Source of the DNA: Actinomycetes bacterium
GTDB taxonomy: Bacteria; Actinomycetota; Acidimicrobiia; Acidimicrobiales; RAAP-2
Direction of reading: 5' to 3'
Assembly (NCBI GenBank): GCA_021794655.1
Contig: JAJYQJ010000093.1
Location: 1-36,160 of the forward strand
DNA: 36,160 bases
Under the pieces are notes generated by a model, which saw only the letters and a list, made by a program, of their open reading frames with translations, had not been told where the DNA came from and ran no database searches. Shown here in pieces: positions 7,062-14,546 of this stretch. The position numbers and the translations under genes are program-made. Position 1 is the stretch's first letter, and every line of letters starts with the position of its first letter.

Positions 7062-7769
7062 GTGGCAGCGCGGTACGATGAGCACAATCACCGCAATCTA
7101 CAGGGGGGGGGAGCGAGGGCAGCTGTCTTTGGAGTCAGCGATGGGCTTGTCACTAACGTCTCACTGATCCTCGGTGTGGCCGGCGCCCATCCGGCCCCTG
7201 GGGTCGTGCGGCTGAGCGGCCTGGCCGGCCTGGTCGCAGGGGCGTTTTCGATGGCGGCGGGTGAGTACGTGTCGATGCGTACCCAGCGCGAACTTTTCCA
7301 ACGTGAGTTGGAACTTGAGCGTCAGGCTATCAGTGGAACTCCGAAGGAAGAAGCTGAAGAGCTAAAAGCCATATATGAAGAAAGAGGTATTGATCCGGTT
7401 CTAGCGAAGAGCCTTGTGAAGGAGGTAATGGGCAATCCTGAACTGGCGCTTGAAACCCACGCTCGCGAAGAACTCGGGATTGACCCCACTCGCCTTGGTA
7501 ACCCGGTCCAAGCGGCTGTCTCTTCGTTCTTGGCGTTTGCGATAGGTGCGATCTTGCCACTCGCGCCTTGGCTGATCACGGGTGGCACGACCGCGATCGT
7601 CTCTTCGATCGCTGTTGGGGCAGTCGCGGCTGTCAGCGTAGGGTGGATAGTTGGCATGTTGACCGGCCGTTCCCGGCTGAGATCGGCAGTCCGCCAGTTC
7701 GTGGTTTCAGGGGTTGCAGCCAGCGTGACGTTCGGAGTCGGGCACCTAGTTGGAGTCGTCAATCACTGA
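7062..7769 (+). CDS. VIT1/CCC1-family transporter
   Basis: The 235-residue membrane protein belongs to the VIT1/CCC1 family, known in yeast and plants for Fe2+/Mn2+ transport. The conserved first helix reads RAAVFGVSDGLVTNVSLILG and is followed by AGAFSMAAGEYVSMRTQREL. A cytosolic Glu-rich segment (about 85-140; ERELELERQ, EEAEEL, THAREELGID) matches the metal-binding loop of the family, then three more membrane helices follow. The GTG at 7062 is preceded by TTGGGGAGAA, a reasonable ribosome site. A run of nine G (7103-7111) sits at codons 14-17 and reads in frame as Gly-Gly-Gly; a change in run length would abolish the protein. Iron or manganese handling is inferred from the family. Confidence 0.88.
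   Translation: MAARYDEHNHRNLQGGGARAAVFGVSDGLVTNVSLILGVAGAHPAPGVVRLSGLAGLVAGAFSMAAGEYVSMRTQRELFQRELELERQAISGTPKEEAEELKAIYEERGIDPVLAKSLVKEVMGNPELALETHAREELGIDPTRLGNPVQAAVSSFLAFAIGAILPLAPWLITGGTTAIVSSIAVGAVAAVSVGWIVGMLTGRSRLRSAVRQFVVSGVAASVTFGVGHLVGVVNH
7103..7111 (+). repeat. G9 homopolymer inside the VIT-family coding sequence
   Basis: Nine consecutive G residues lie about 42 bases after the start codon. The downstream frame is the conserved VIT frame, so the count shown is the in-frame state. Tracts of this length in a coding 5' end are prone to slipped-strand mutation. Confidence 0.7.
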
Positions 7770-7780
7770 GTAGCGAAGTC

Positions 7781-8806
7781 TTAGTGTTGCAGATCGCTTA
7801 ACTTGTATGCAGAGCGGGAGGCGATGTCTTTGAACCCGATGGATCTATATAGAGACAACGCCGCTTCGTTGTTGGCGTCGACGTAGAGCATAGCTTTGCT
7901 GATTCGGTGTTTTTCCAACCAGCTGAGTCCGCTTATCGTAAGTGCTTTTCCGATCCCGTGGTGGTGGTAGGAAGGATCGACGGAGATCACGTATATCTCG
8001 CCGGTCACAGGGTCCATCTCGTGATGGATCTTCATCCAGCATGCGCCCATCAGTACACCGTTGTTTTCGGCCAGGAGAAAGCCGTCTGGATCGAACCAGG
8101 GCATCTTCTCTCGTGCTTTAATGTCCGCAACGGTCCACGTGCCTTGTTCAGGGTGGCCGCGGAACGCTCTCGAGTTCAGCTCCAACCAGGACGCTTCATC
8201 GACACCGGGTTTGAAAGGTCTTGTTGTCAACTGAGCTATTTTCTCTTTGAAAGAGGGGTCGAGTGGTAGTGAGAGTCCGAGCTGGTGCACAGAGCGCTCT
8301 AACTCAAAGCCCATCGAAGTGATTGCGTTGTCTAAGTGTTGATATCGTTCGGTCACCCAAAGGGTTATCGAACGCAAGGCCTTGCTGCGTGCCTCCCTTA
8401 TAGCAGCGTGGAGAACGAATGCCAACAGATCGTGACTCTCGCGCAGCGCTGGGTGGAGTGCGAATTCAACGACGCCGTTTGGGCCCGACGAAGCTAGTTG
8501 GGCATAGGCCGATAACTCGTCCGGGTTAGACGCGAGGTGGAACAAGAGTGCGCTGAACCCAGCTGGAACGTGGCGCTTAAAATCGGCGACTGCCTGGTCG
8601 CTGAGCGGCGCGACCGCGTCGTAGCGTTGGACGGTCGTGAGAAATGAACTAACTCGGCTGCGCTGATCCTCGGGTATCGAATGGAAGCCCTCAACTACCA
8701 GGCTCGTTGCGTCTGTTACGTCTCTTTGGTGCGGTAGAGGCGCGCTCGAGGCAGGGTCCATCGTAGGACTCACATTAGTACGACCGTTGTCCTGCGCGGT
8801 AAGCAC
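7781..8806 (-). CDS. mshD: Mycothiol synthase (tandem GNAT acetyltransferase)
   Basis: This protein (341 residues from the GTG at 8806) matches MshD, which acetylates the cysteine amine of Cys-GlcN-Ins to finish mycothiol, the main low-molecular-weight thiol of Actinobacteria. It has two GNAT-like halves; the C-terminal, active half is well conserved: SRAFRGHPEQGTW, MPWFDPDGFLLAE, GEIYVISVDPSYHHHGIGKA (acetyl-CoA loop) and MLYVDANNEAALSLYRSIGF. The N-terminal half is more divergent, as in characterised MshD. An alternative ATG at 8761 has a TAATGT box 10 bases before it and gives a 326-residue protein; I cannot choose firmly. It converges on the VIT gene with 11 bases between stops. Confidence 0.9.
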   Translation of the reverse strand: MLTAQDNGRTNVSPTMDPASSAPLPHQRDVTDATSLVVEGFHSIPEDQRSRVSSFLTTVQRYDAVAPLSDQAVADFKRHVPAGFSALLFHLASNPDELSAYAQLASSGPNGVVEFALHPALRESHDLLAFVLHAAIREARSKALRSITLWVTERYQHLDNAITSMGFELERSVHQLGLSLPLDPSFKEKIAQLTTRPFKPGVDEASWLELNSRAFRGHPEQGTWTVADIKAREKMPWFDPDGFLLAENNGVLMGACWMKIHHEMDPVTGEIYVISVDPSYHHHGIGKALTISGLSWLEKHRISKAMLYVDANNEAALSLYRSIGFKDIASRSAYKLSDLQH

Positions 8807-8941
8807 CGGTGCAGTTCACTTTGAACGGCGTCGTAGGTAGCTGTCGCATGTAAGTAAGGTTAGGCCGTGATGTGCTTATCGGTTGAAATTGGGCTGATGG
8901 TGCGAGCTTGTCTTCTAGGGCTAGTTGGCACGGTAGCTTAG

Positions 8942-9592
8942 ATGGTTAGATCGAAGGTTCCAGATCGTCGGGTACGTGCGATCTTGGAAGAGTTGGCTGT
9001 CTTATACCCCGGGGACGCGAGAGAGTTATGCACGCTCGACTTCGCGGGCCCCTTCGAGCTACTCGTAGCGACGATTCTATCGGCGCAGTGCACGGACGCG
9101 CGTGTGAACGAAGTCACGCCGTCGTTGTTCCACAAGTACCCAGATCCTTTCTCCATGGCAAACGCTGACCCAGGAGATGTCGAAGCGATCGTTCGCTCGA
9201 CTGGGTTTTACCGATCCAAGGCCGATCACCTGACGAAGATGGCTACAGACCTTGTTCAACGCTTCGGTGGAGTCGTGCCTCAAGAGGTGGATGAGTTGGT
9301 CACGTTGCCCGGCGTCGGGAGGAAGACTGCAAACGTAGTTAGAAGTGTCTGGTTCGGGCTTCCAGGGTTCCCGGTAGACACTCACGTGTTGAGGGTGGCC
9401 CGTCGGCTGGGACTGAGCGACAGCGATAGGCCCGAGGGCGTCGAGAGTGACTTGGATGCTCTCGTCCCGGCGTCAGAGTGGGGAGTTACGAGCATTCGCC
9501 TGATACTTCACGGGCGAAAGATCTGCAGCTCGAGGCGTCCAAAGTGCTCTTCGTGCTCGCTCGAAAAGCACTGTCCCTCCAGCGAGGCGTGA
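8942..9592 (+). CDS. nth: Endonuclease III (DNA glycosylase/AP lyase)
   Basis: This 216-residue helix-hairpin-helix glycosylase removes oxidised pyrimidines in base-excision repair. The HhH motif LPGVGRKTANVV contains the catalytic Lys, and VDTHVLRVARRLG contains the catalytic Asp. The C-terminal [4Fe-4S] loop shows the exact C-x6-C-x2-C-x5-C spacing (CSSRRPKCSSCSLEKHC). Length is typical. The gene is divergent from mshD across 135 bases. TAGCTT ends two bases before the ATG, but the spacing is too short for a firm promoter call. Confidence 0.95.
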   Translation: MVRSKVPDRRVRAILEELAVLYPGDARELCTLDFAGPFELLVATILSAQCTDARVNEVTPSLFHKYPDPFSMANADPGDVEAIVRSTGFYRSKADHLTKMATDLVQRFGGVVPQEVDELVTLPGVGRKTANVVRSVWFGLPGFPVDTHVLRVARRLGLSDSDRPEGVESDLDALVPASEWGVTSIRLILHGRKICSSRRPKCSSCSLEKHCPSSEA

Positions 9593-9823
9593 AGAACGCG
9601 CAGACGAGGAGCGCCCTCGGTGAGAGAAAGCTCGATCGAGGCAGGACAAGACAGCCGTTTTACCTGGTCGAACTGGGTTCGCACGGTTGGAACGCACCAG
9701 ATGGAGAAAAAAACCTCAATTGCGCGATACAAAACGGCAATTGTGGGATAGACTGTTCGAGGAACCGGTTCCCGCCATCTGGTTCCAGGAGCGGTACTTG
9801 GGATCCGCCGCCCAACTCCGCTC

Positions 9824-9856
9824 GCGCAATGGCGCTCGAAAGAGCGCCATTGGCGC
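9824..9856. repeat. Long perfect stem-loop with GAAA tetraloop
   Basis: Bases 9827-9837 pair perfectly with 9842-9852 (11 bp) around a GAAA loop at 9838-9841. With one bulged G the stem extends by four more GCGC pairs, 9824-9827 with 9853-9856. No T-run follows on either strand, so this does not read as an ordinary intrinsic terminator; a REP-like element or RNA structure is equally possible. Confidence 0.6.
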
Positions 9857-9902
9857 GTAACGGGGCATGAGCGCTCTCCAAGATCGACGGATTGGCTATC
9901 AG

Positions 9903-9923
9903 TAGTACTAAAGGTGCTACCTT
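9903..9923 (+). promoter_or_regulatory. Promoter and likely operator of the toxin-antitoxin pair
   Basis: TACCTT (9918-9923) matches TANNNT and is followed by 6 bases and the GTG at 9930, so the message would be leaderless. A perfect inverted repeat AAGGT-GCT-ACCTT (9911-9923) covers this box, and a palindrome TAGTACTA (9903-9910) lies directly upstream. RHH antitoxins usually repress their own promoter through such sites. Confidence 0.5.
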
Positions 9924-9929
9924 GTAGGT

Positions 9930-10196
9930 GTGGTTACAAAAAGATCGGTTTCGCTTAGCGACGAGATAGCTGATGAAGTTGCCCTCGCCGCGAAGCAAGA
10001 CGGGGTGTCGTTCAGCGCATGGCTGTCGGAGGCTGCAGAGCGTCAGCTCCAGATACGCAAAGGCCTGCGGGGGGTCTCGGCGTGGGAAGCCGAAGCCGGG
10101 CATCTAACCCCAGAAGAGATAGCGGCTGGAGAAGCGTTGCTCGGGCGTCTGTTGTCAGGTGTTTCTGGTATGGCGTCTCGGGTCAGGCGACGGTAG
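9930..10196 (+). CDS. VapB-like ribbon-helix-helix antitoxin
   Basis: The 88-residue product begins TKRSVSLSDEIADEVALAA, the N-terminal beta-strand and first helix of a ribbon-helix-helix antitoxin, then FSAWLSEAAERQL completes the RHH fold (about residues 3-45). The remaining part, ending in a basic SRVRRR tail, would wrap the toxin. Its TAG stop shares a base with the GTG of the next gene (TAGTG), the tight coupling typical of VapBC operons. The GTG start at 9930 has no Shine-Dalgarno sequence but lies 6 bases after a -10-like box. It would neutralise the PIN protein and repress the operon. Confidence 0.75.
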   Translation: MVTKRSVSLSDEIADEVALAAKQDGVSFSAWLSEAAERQLQIRKGLRGVSAWEAEAGHLTPEEIAAGEALLGRLLSGVSGMASRVRRR

Positions 10197-10597
10197 TGAT
10201 CGCGACGCTCAAGCGCGAAGCGATTGTTTACGGGGTTGGTGCTCTCAAAGGCGCGGCTCGTGGCGACCGGATGATCTGGGCCCTGCATCGAGCGGCTTTG
10301 ATGAACGGGATTGTTCCAGTTGCCCCGGCGCTCGTTGTGGCTGAAGGGTTCAGGACTGAAGCACGTGGGGATCGCTTGGAGATGCTCTTGGCGGGTGCGA
10401 GGATTGAGGAACTCGACTACGTCCAGGCGCGAGAAGTTGGAGAGCTCGCTTCGCGCATCGATGCATCAGACCTCGTTTCGATGGATGTTGTGAGAACCGC
10501 AGAACGCAGGAATGCGGCGGTAGTGTCCGAGAGGCAACCCGCTTTAAAAACTGCGTCTGACTTGCTGGGTCATGACCTAGTCATGTACGCAGTGTGA
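10196..10597 (+). CDS. PIN-domain VapC-like toxin, apparently degenerate
   Basis: The 133-residue protein follows the overall pattern of actinobacterial VapC toxins: strand-loop IVYGVGALKGAARGDRMIWAL, then VVAEGFR, then SDLVSMDVVRTAERRNAAVVSE. Intact PIN RNases have four acidic metal ligands. Glu50 is present. The first Asp is replaced (Gly13 where IxxDxxAL is expected), the Asp of SDxxDA is Ser95, and the late TxD/SDP acid is missing (SERQ at 111-114). I infer that RNase activity is impaired or lost, while the fold and antitoxin binding may remain. The GTG start overlaps the antitoxin stop. Family assignment rests on pattern, so confidence is moderate. Confidence 0.65.
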   Translation: MIATLKREAIVYGVGALKGAARGDRMIWALHRAALMNGIVPVAPALVVAEGFRTEARGDRLEMLLAGARIEELDYVQAREVGELASRIDASDLVSMDVVRTAERRNAAVVSERQPALKTASDLLGHDLVMYAV

Positions 10598-10619
10598 ACG
10601 GCGTCTTGGCCGGCCAGGC

Positions 10620-10844
10620 TCACCCAGGGGACCGGGAGGTACGCGACAGGCGGCGTATCGCTCCAACGAGGGACTTTTCTGCTCCAAATAGAGAGTTCGC
10701 TAGTTCTTCATGTCCGCTAGCTTGTGCATCCTCGGCCAGTTTCGTCAGTCGATTGGAGAGGTCGCTCAGAGATGTAGCCAGCGAAGTGAGCTCGGTCGTG
10801 ATCGCAGATCGGCTCAGTTCGGCTTCGTCGTGTTTCTCGGTCAT
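10620..10844 (-). CDS. Small charged helical protein, function unknown
   Basis: The 74-residue predicted product has heptad-like Leu/Ile spacing (TTELTSLATSLSDLSNRLTKL) and a second charged helix, ending in a basic RRLSRTSRSPG tail, so it may form a coiled-coil. It starts at an ATG at 10844, divergent from hisD with 42 bases between the starts, and converges on the PIN gene with a 22-base gap. No domain is recognised. Its reality is supported by the amphipathic pattern and position but not by homology I can name. Confidence 0.5.
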   Translation of the reverse strand: MTEKHDEAELSRSAITTELTSLATSLSDLSNRLTKLAEDAQASGHEELANSLFGAEKSLVGAIRRLSRTSRSPG

Positions 10845-10871
10845 AGGTCACGTCCTGCACGCTGATTGGAT

Positions 10872-10886
10872 TAAAGTACACCCCCG
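10872..10886 (+). promoter_or_regulatory. Candidate promoter at the head of the his-trp array
   Basis: TAAAGT (10872-10877) matches TANNNT and lies 9 bases before the hisD GTG at 10887. There is no Shine-Dalgarno sequence before that GTG, so a leaderless or near-leaderless start is plausible. No T-box, leader peptide or attenuator is visible in the 42 bases between the divergent genes. Confidence 0.45.
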
Positions 10887-12167
10887 GTGATCTTTACTCA
10901 ACTGGACCTGCGGGGTCACGTCGGCGATCTCGATGGGGTGATCCCACGAGCGAGGCAAGCAAGCGTCGACGTGCGCGAAGCAGTTGCCGAGATCTTGAGC
11001 AGCGTCCGTGATCGCGGTGATGAAGCACTCGTTTCACTAGCCGAGAGATTCCAGGAGTCGGTCGCACACGGTTTTCGTGTACCAGTTGAGGAGATCGACG
11101 AGGCAGAGGCCAAGTTACCCGAAGACCTCTTGGACTCTCTACGCGTGGCATTCGAGCGAATTCTCAGATTCCACCTTGACGACGTGCCGATTGAGAAAAG
11201 CACTTACTCTTCTGGCGTAGAAGTGACCCGCCTCGTTCGACCGATCCAGCGTGTCGGTTGCTACGCTCCGGGCGGGCTCGCTCGTTATCCTTCGACGGTG
11301 CTGATGTGCGCGGGTCCAGCTCGCGCAGCTGGTGTCGACGAACTTGTTCTTTGCGTCCCGCCCGAACCAGGTGGACATATCAACACGGTAACCCTCGCGG
11401 CAGCTTCGATTGCAGGGATCTCAGAGGTCTACGCGATCGGGGGCGCCCAAGCAATAGCGGCGATGGCGTTTGGAACGGAGTCGATTCCAAGGGTTGATAA
11501 GGTGGTTGGACCAGGTAATCTCTACGTCGCAGAAGCTCAGCGACAACTCTCGGGACTGGTCGGGATCTCCTCGGCGTTTGCCGGACCGTCAGAGGTCGCA
11601 CTAGTCGCGGGGGCTAAGGCAGACCCTCGCCTTGTTGCAGCAGACCTAGCGCTTCAAGCTGAGCACGGGCCGTCTGGAGCCGCTTGGTTGGTGACCTGGT
11701 CTGAGGGTCTAGTCGGGGACGTCGACGGTGAGCTCGCACGCATAGTCGATGCGTCGCCTCGCAGCAACGAATTGTTGTCAACCCTTGAGACAGGTGGATA
11801 TTCGTGTTTGGTTTCGACTCCAAAAGACGCGATTGAAGTAGTCAACGCGATCGCACCCGAGCATCTCGAACTGATGACCGACGACCCAGAAGGACTCCTC
11901 CCTCTGGTCCGCAACGCGGGGGTGATCTTCCTGGGGGAACAGTCGACGGCCAGCTTCGGCGACTACTTGGCTGGACCAAATCACGTGCTACCAACGAATA
12001 GAACAGCGCGCTTCGCGTCAGCGTTGGGCACGGCTGACTTCTTGGTCCAACCTCACGCGATCAAGGTAGACTCCGTGGGTGTCAAGGAGTTGGGTCCTCA
12101 TGCAATAAGGATCGCAGAGGCAGAAGGACTGAAAGGCCATGCTGACTCGATACGAATTCGTCTATGA
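10887..12167 (+). CDS. hisD: Histidinol dehydrogenase
   Basis: The 426-residue enzyme oxidises L-histidinol to L-histidine in two NAD-dependent steps with a zinc cofactor. Family motifs include RLVRPIQRVGCYAPGGLARY, GAQAIAAMAFGTESIPRVDK, VGPGNLYVAEAQRQL, LQAEHGPSG and the catalytic region IAPEHLELM, plus GDYLAGPNHVLPT near the C-terminus. Length is usual. It is the first gene of the array; its TGA overlaps the hisC ATG (ATGA). Unlike many actinobacterial his operons, hisG is not next to it in this window. Confidence 0.96.
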   Translation: MIFTQLDLRGHVGDLDGVIPRARQASVDVREAVAEILSSVRDRGDEALVSLAERFQESVAHGFRVPVEEIDEAEAKLPEDLLDSLRVAFERILRFHLDDVPIEKSTYSSGVEVTRLVRPIQRVGCYAPGGLARYPSTVLMCAGPARAAGVDELVLCVPPEPGGHINTVTLAAASIAGISEVYAIGGAQAIAAMAFGTESIPRVDKVVGPGNLYVAEAQRQLSGLVGISSAFAGPSEVALVAGAKADPRLVAADLALQAEHGPSGAAWLVTWSEGLVGDVDGELARIVDASPRSNELLSTLETGGYSCLVSTPKDAIEVVNAIAPEHLELMTDDPEGLLPLVRNAGVIFLGEQSTASFGDYLAGPNHVLPTNRTARFASALGTADFLVQPHAIKVDSVGVKELGPHAIRIAEAEGLKGHADSIRIRL

Positions 12168-13255
12168 GTTATAAGCCCCCCCTCAGGGATGAGATTGCAC
12201 TGAGGCCGGGATACCATTCGCCACAGTTTGACGTGGAGGTGGCACTCAACACCAACGAATCCCCGTTCCTGCCGCCGGAGCAATGGACGTCCGAGTTGCT
12301 CAGTGCGCTTTCTAAGGTTAGATACAACCGTTACCCCGATCGTAAAGCGACCGAATTACGCCGCTGCATTGCCGAGTACCACGAAGTCGAGGCCGAAGAG
12401 GTATTCTGCGCGAACGGTTCCAATGAAGTCATCGAGATCTTGCTTCTCGCTATTGGGGGTCCAAGCAGGAAGGCACTGGTATTTGAACCGACTTACGCAC
12501 TGCACTCTCACATCTGCAGGCTCACTTCGACGGAGGTGGTTTCAGGGCACAGAGACGAGAGTTTCCGGATAGACCCTGAACAAGCCCGGAAACTTAACGA
12601 ACTCCACGACCCGGTGGTAACGTTTATCTGCTCGCCGAACAATCCGACTGGCCAACTCGAGAGTGTCGATGTCGTGACGGGCATACTTGGGCAGACCGAG
12701 GGTCTTGTACTCGTTGACGAGGCGTATGGAGAGTTTGCTTCTCCTGTATCGTCGGCTCTTACCTTGAGGTCAACAAAGGGAGCCGACTATGATGACTCCT
12801 TGAGCAGGCTAGCCGTTGTGCGAACGTTCTCCAAGGTCTGGTCGATGGCTGCGTTCCGACTCGGATACCTAATAGGGTCGCCACAGCTCATTTCGGCTTG
12901 TGAACGCGCGGCGCTCCCGTATCATCTATCTACCCCCACGCAGACTGCTGGAATCGTTGCAATGCGTTACCGCTCCGAGATGGAGGATCGGGTAAAGCAG
13001 ATGACCCAAGAGCGCGACCGCCTTCGAGCGGAGTTAGAAAGACTGAAAGTGCAGACCTGGCCTTCTGAGGCAAACTTTATTCTATTTAGACCAGGGGATC
13101 GATCGGGCCGCGAGGTGTGGCAGAAGCTTGTGGACTCCTCGGTACTTATTCGAGACTGTTCCGACTGGCCAGGACTCGAAGGGTGCTTGCGGGTAACGGT
13201 TGGAACGAGCGAAGAAAACGACAGATTCCTGGACGCACTGGAGGAGTGTCTGTGA
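12164..13255 (+). CDS. hisC: Histidinol-phosphate aminotransferase
   Basis: The 363-residue PLP-dependent fold-type I aminotransferase converts imidazole-acetol phosphate to histidinol phosphate. Visible motifs are LNTNESPFLPP at the N-terminus, YPDRKATELR, CANGSNEVIEILLLA, FICSPNNPTGQ, LVDEAYGEFA and the PLP-lysine region RTFSKVWSMAAFRLGY. It starts on the ATGA overlap with hisD and ends on a GTGA overlap with hisB, with GAGGAG just upstream of the next start inside its own coding sequence. Confidence 0.95.
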   Translation: MSYKPPLRDEIALRPGYHSPQFDVEVALNTNESPFLPPEQWTSELLSALSKVRYNRYPDRKATELRRCIAEYHEVEAEEVFCANGSNEVIEILLLAIGGPSRKALVFEPTYALHSHICRLTSTEVVSGHRDESFRIDPEQARKLNELHDPVVTFICSPNNPTGQLESVDVVTGILGQTEGLVLVDEAYGEFASPVSSALTLRSTKGADYDDSLSRLAVVRTFSKVWSMAAFRLGYLIGSPQLISACERAALPYHLSTPTQTAGIVAMRYRSEMEDRVKQMTQERDRLRAELERLKVQTWPSEANFILFRPGDRSGREVWQKLVDSSVLIRDCSDWPGLEGCLRVTVGTSEENDRFLDALEECL

Positions 13256-13884
13256 CAAGCCTTGAAAAAGATCAAACCGAAGCCAAACGCGTAACGCGGG
13301 CTTCGTCGAAGAAGCGAGAGACCAAGGAGACTTCGATCCAAGTCAACTTGGACCTCGACGGTGACGGAGAAGTCACAGCTGATACAGGGCTTCCCTTCTT
13401 CGACCACATGCTCTCACAACTCGGTCGACACGCAGGCTTCAACCTCTTGGTTAAAGCCGATGGCGACCTGGATGTCGACGCTCATCACTCGGTAGAAGAT
13501 GTGGGAATCGTCTTGGGTGAGTGTTTGAACGATGCGTTGGGGGATAGGTCGGGCATCCAACGGTTCTCGTCGCTATCAGTGCCACTTGACGAGGCTCTAG
13601 TTGCGGTAGCTCTAGATATCTCAGGTAGACCTTATCTGGACTATCTTGTTCCGATAGCACAAGACGCGCCGGTGCTTGGACAGCCTGGATTCGACCCGCA
13701 GCTTGCTGAGGAGTTCTGGAGGGCCTTTGTGACCAACGCGACGCTGACACTCCACGTCAGGCTCGTAGAGGGAAGGAACACCCATCACATTCTCGAAGCG
13801 TCGTTCAAGGCCGTAGCTAGATGTTTGAGAGACGCCGTTCGTCTGGAAGGATCCAGAGTACCCTCGACCAAAGGTATTCTTTGA
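13252..13884 (+). CDS. hisB: Imidazoleglycerol-phosphate dehydratase
   Basis: The 210-residue single-domain enzyme dehydrates imidazoleglycerol phosphate to imidazole-acetol phosphate. Both metal-binding His-rich segments are present: FFDHMLSQLGRHAGF with DAHHSVEDVGIVLGE, and RNTHHILEASFKAVARCLRDA. I chose the GTG at 13252 because it overlaps the hisC stop (GTGA) and has GAGGAG six bases upstream; the frame extends further upstream but those codons lie inside hisC. The first 20 residues are a charged extension before the usual start of the family. No phosphatase domain is fused. Confidence 0.94.
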   Translation: MTSLEKDQTEAKRVTRASSKKRETKETSIQVNLDLDGDGEVTADTGLPFFDHMLSQLGRHAGFNLLVKADGDLDVDAHHSVEDVGIVLGECLNDALGDRSGIQRFSSLSVPLDEALVAVALDISGRPYLDYLVPIAQDAPVLGQPGFDPQLAEEFWRAFVTNATLTLHVRLVEGRNTHHILEASFKAVARCLRDAVRLEGSRVPSTKGIL

Positions 13885-14546
13885 AAGAGGATTCATTGAG
13901 GAACAGAGCGCGTCCACAGATCGCGGTCATTGACTATGGAATTGGCAACTTGAGATCGGCACAGAAGGCGTTGGAACGCGTCGGAGCAGATGCGCGCTTG
14001 GTGGACGATCCAGACCAGGTCAAGGCCGCAGACGGCGCGGTACTTCCAGGAGTTGGAGCGTTTGAACCCTGCCGTCAGGCACTTCATGCACGTGGGTTAG
14101 ATCGATCGGCGTTGGAGTGCATCGACGCGGGGGTGCCGTTCCTTGGAATATGCGTTGGTTTCCAACTCTTGTATGAGCGTTCGGAGGAGAGTCCAGGCGT
14201 CAGGGGCTTGGGCGTGTTCAAGGGCTCTGTTCACTACTTGGGACCTGATGTCAAACATCCACAGATGCAGTGGAATGTACTGCGACGTGTCGTCGAGGGC
14301 GCAGAGATGTTGGAGGGGCTTGGCGACGAGCCTTGGATGTACTTCGTACACTCGCTTTTCCCGGAGACTGGACCAGAGACCGTCGCGACCTGTGACTACG
14401 GGGGAACGATATCGGCTGGTGCAGAGTCGAGCAACGTGTGGGGAACTCAGTTCCACCCAGAGAAGTCAAGTGAGGCAGGCCTCAAGGTGCTCTCTAACTT
14501 TGTTGCAAAATGCACAGCGACGCGCAACGGCGAGGACTCCCAGTGA
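13881..14546 (+). CDS. hisH: Imidazole glycerol phosphate synthase, glutaminase subunit
   Basis: This class I glutamine amidotransferase (about 221 residues) supplies ammonia to HisF. The triad is visible: the nucleophile Cys in GICVGFQLLYE and the His and Glu in FHPEKSS. The N-terminus IAVIDYGIGNLRSAQKALER and oxyanion loop LPGVGAFEPC are typical. No ATG lies near the expected start. The TTG at 13881 overlaps the hisB stop (TTGA), matching other junctions here; TTG at 13896, five residues later and four bases after AGAGGA, is the alternative. Start codon choice is the main uncertainty. Confidence 0.93.
   Translation: MKEDSLRNRARPQIAVIDYGIGNLRSAQKALERVGADARLVDDPDQVKAADGAVLPGVGAFEPCRQALHARGLDRSALECIDAGVPFLGICVGFQLLYERSEESPGVRGLGVFKGSVHYLGPDVKHPQMQWNVLRRVVEGAEMLEGLGDEPWMYFVHSLFPETGPETVATCDYGGTISAGAESSNVWGTQFHPEKSSEAGLKVLSNFVAKCTATRNGEDSQ

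Larger units (their letters stand above)
9593..9929. other. Gene-free stretch between nth and the toxin-antitoxin pair
   Basis: No convincing gene lies here: overlapping frames on both strands lack recognisable motifs. It contains CAATTG repeated in direct or inverted form (9717-9742), a GGAACCGGTTCC palindrome near 9759-9770, a long perfect hairpin at 9824-9856, and at its 3' end the promoter and operator of the antitoxin gene. Confidence 0.4.

Noticed and set aside
7062-7130. Frameshifted VIT gene because of the G-run
   Set aside because: With nine G the reading frame matches the conserved VIT N-terminus and continues to a normal length, so the gene is intact as given.
9701-9751. 16-codon plus-strand frame beginning ATG-GAG-AAA
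   Set aside because: Too short, no ribosome site or conservation evidence; likely chance.
9660-10103. 147-codon minus-strand frame across the gap and antitoxin
   Set aside because: No recognisable domain, and it overlaps the antitoxin gene and its promoter palindromes; it is best explained as a shadow.
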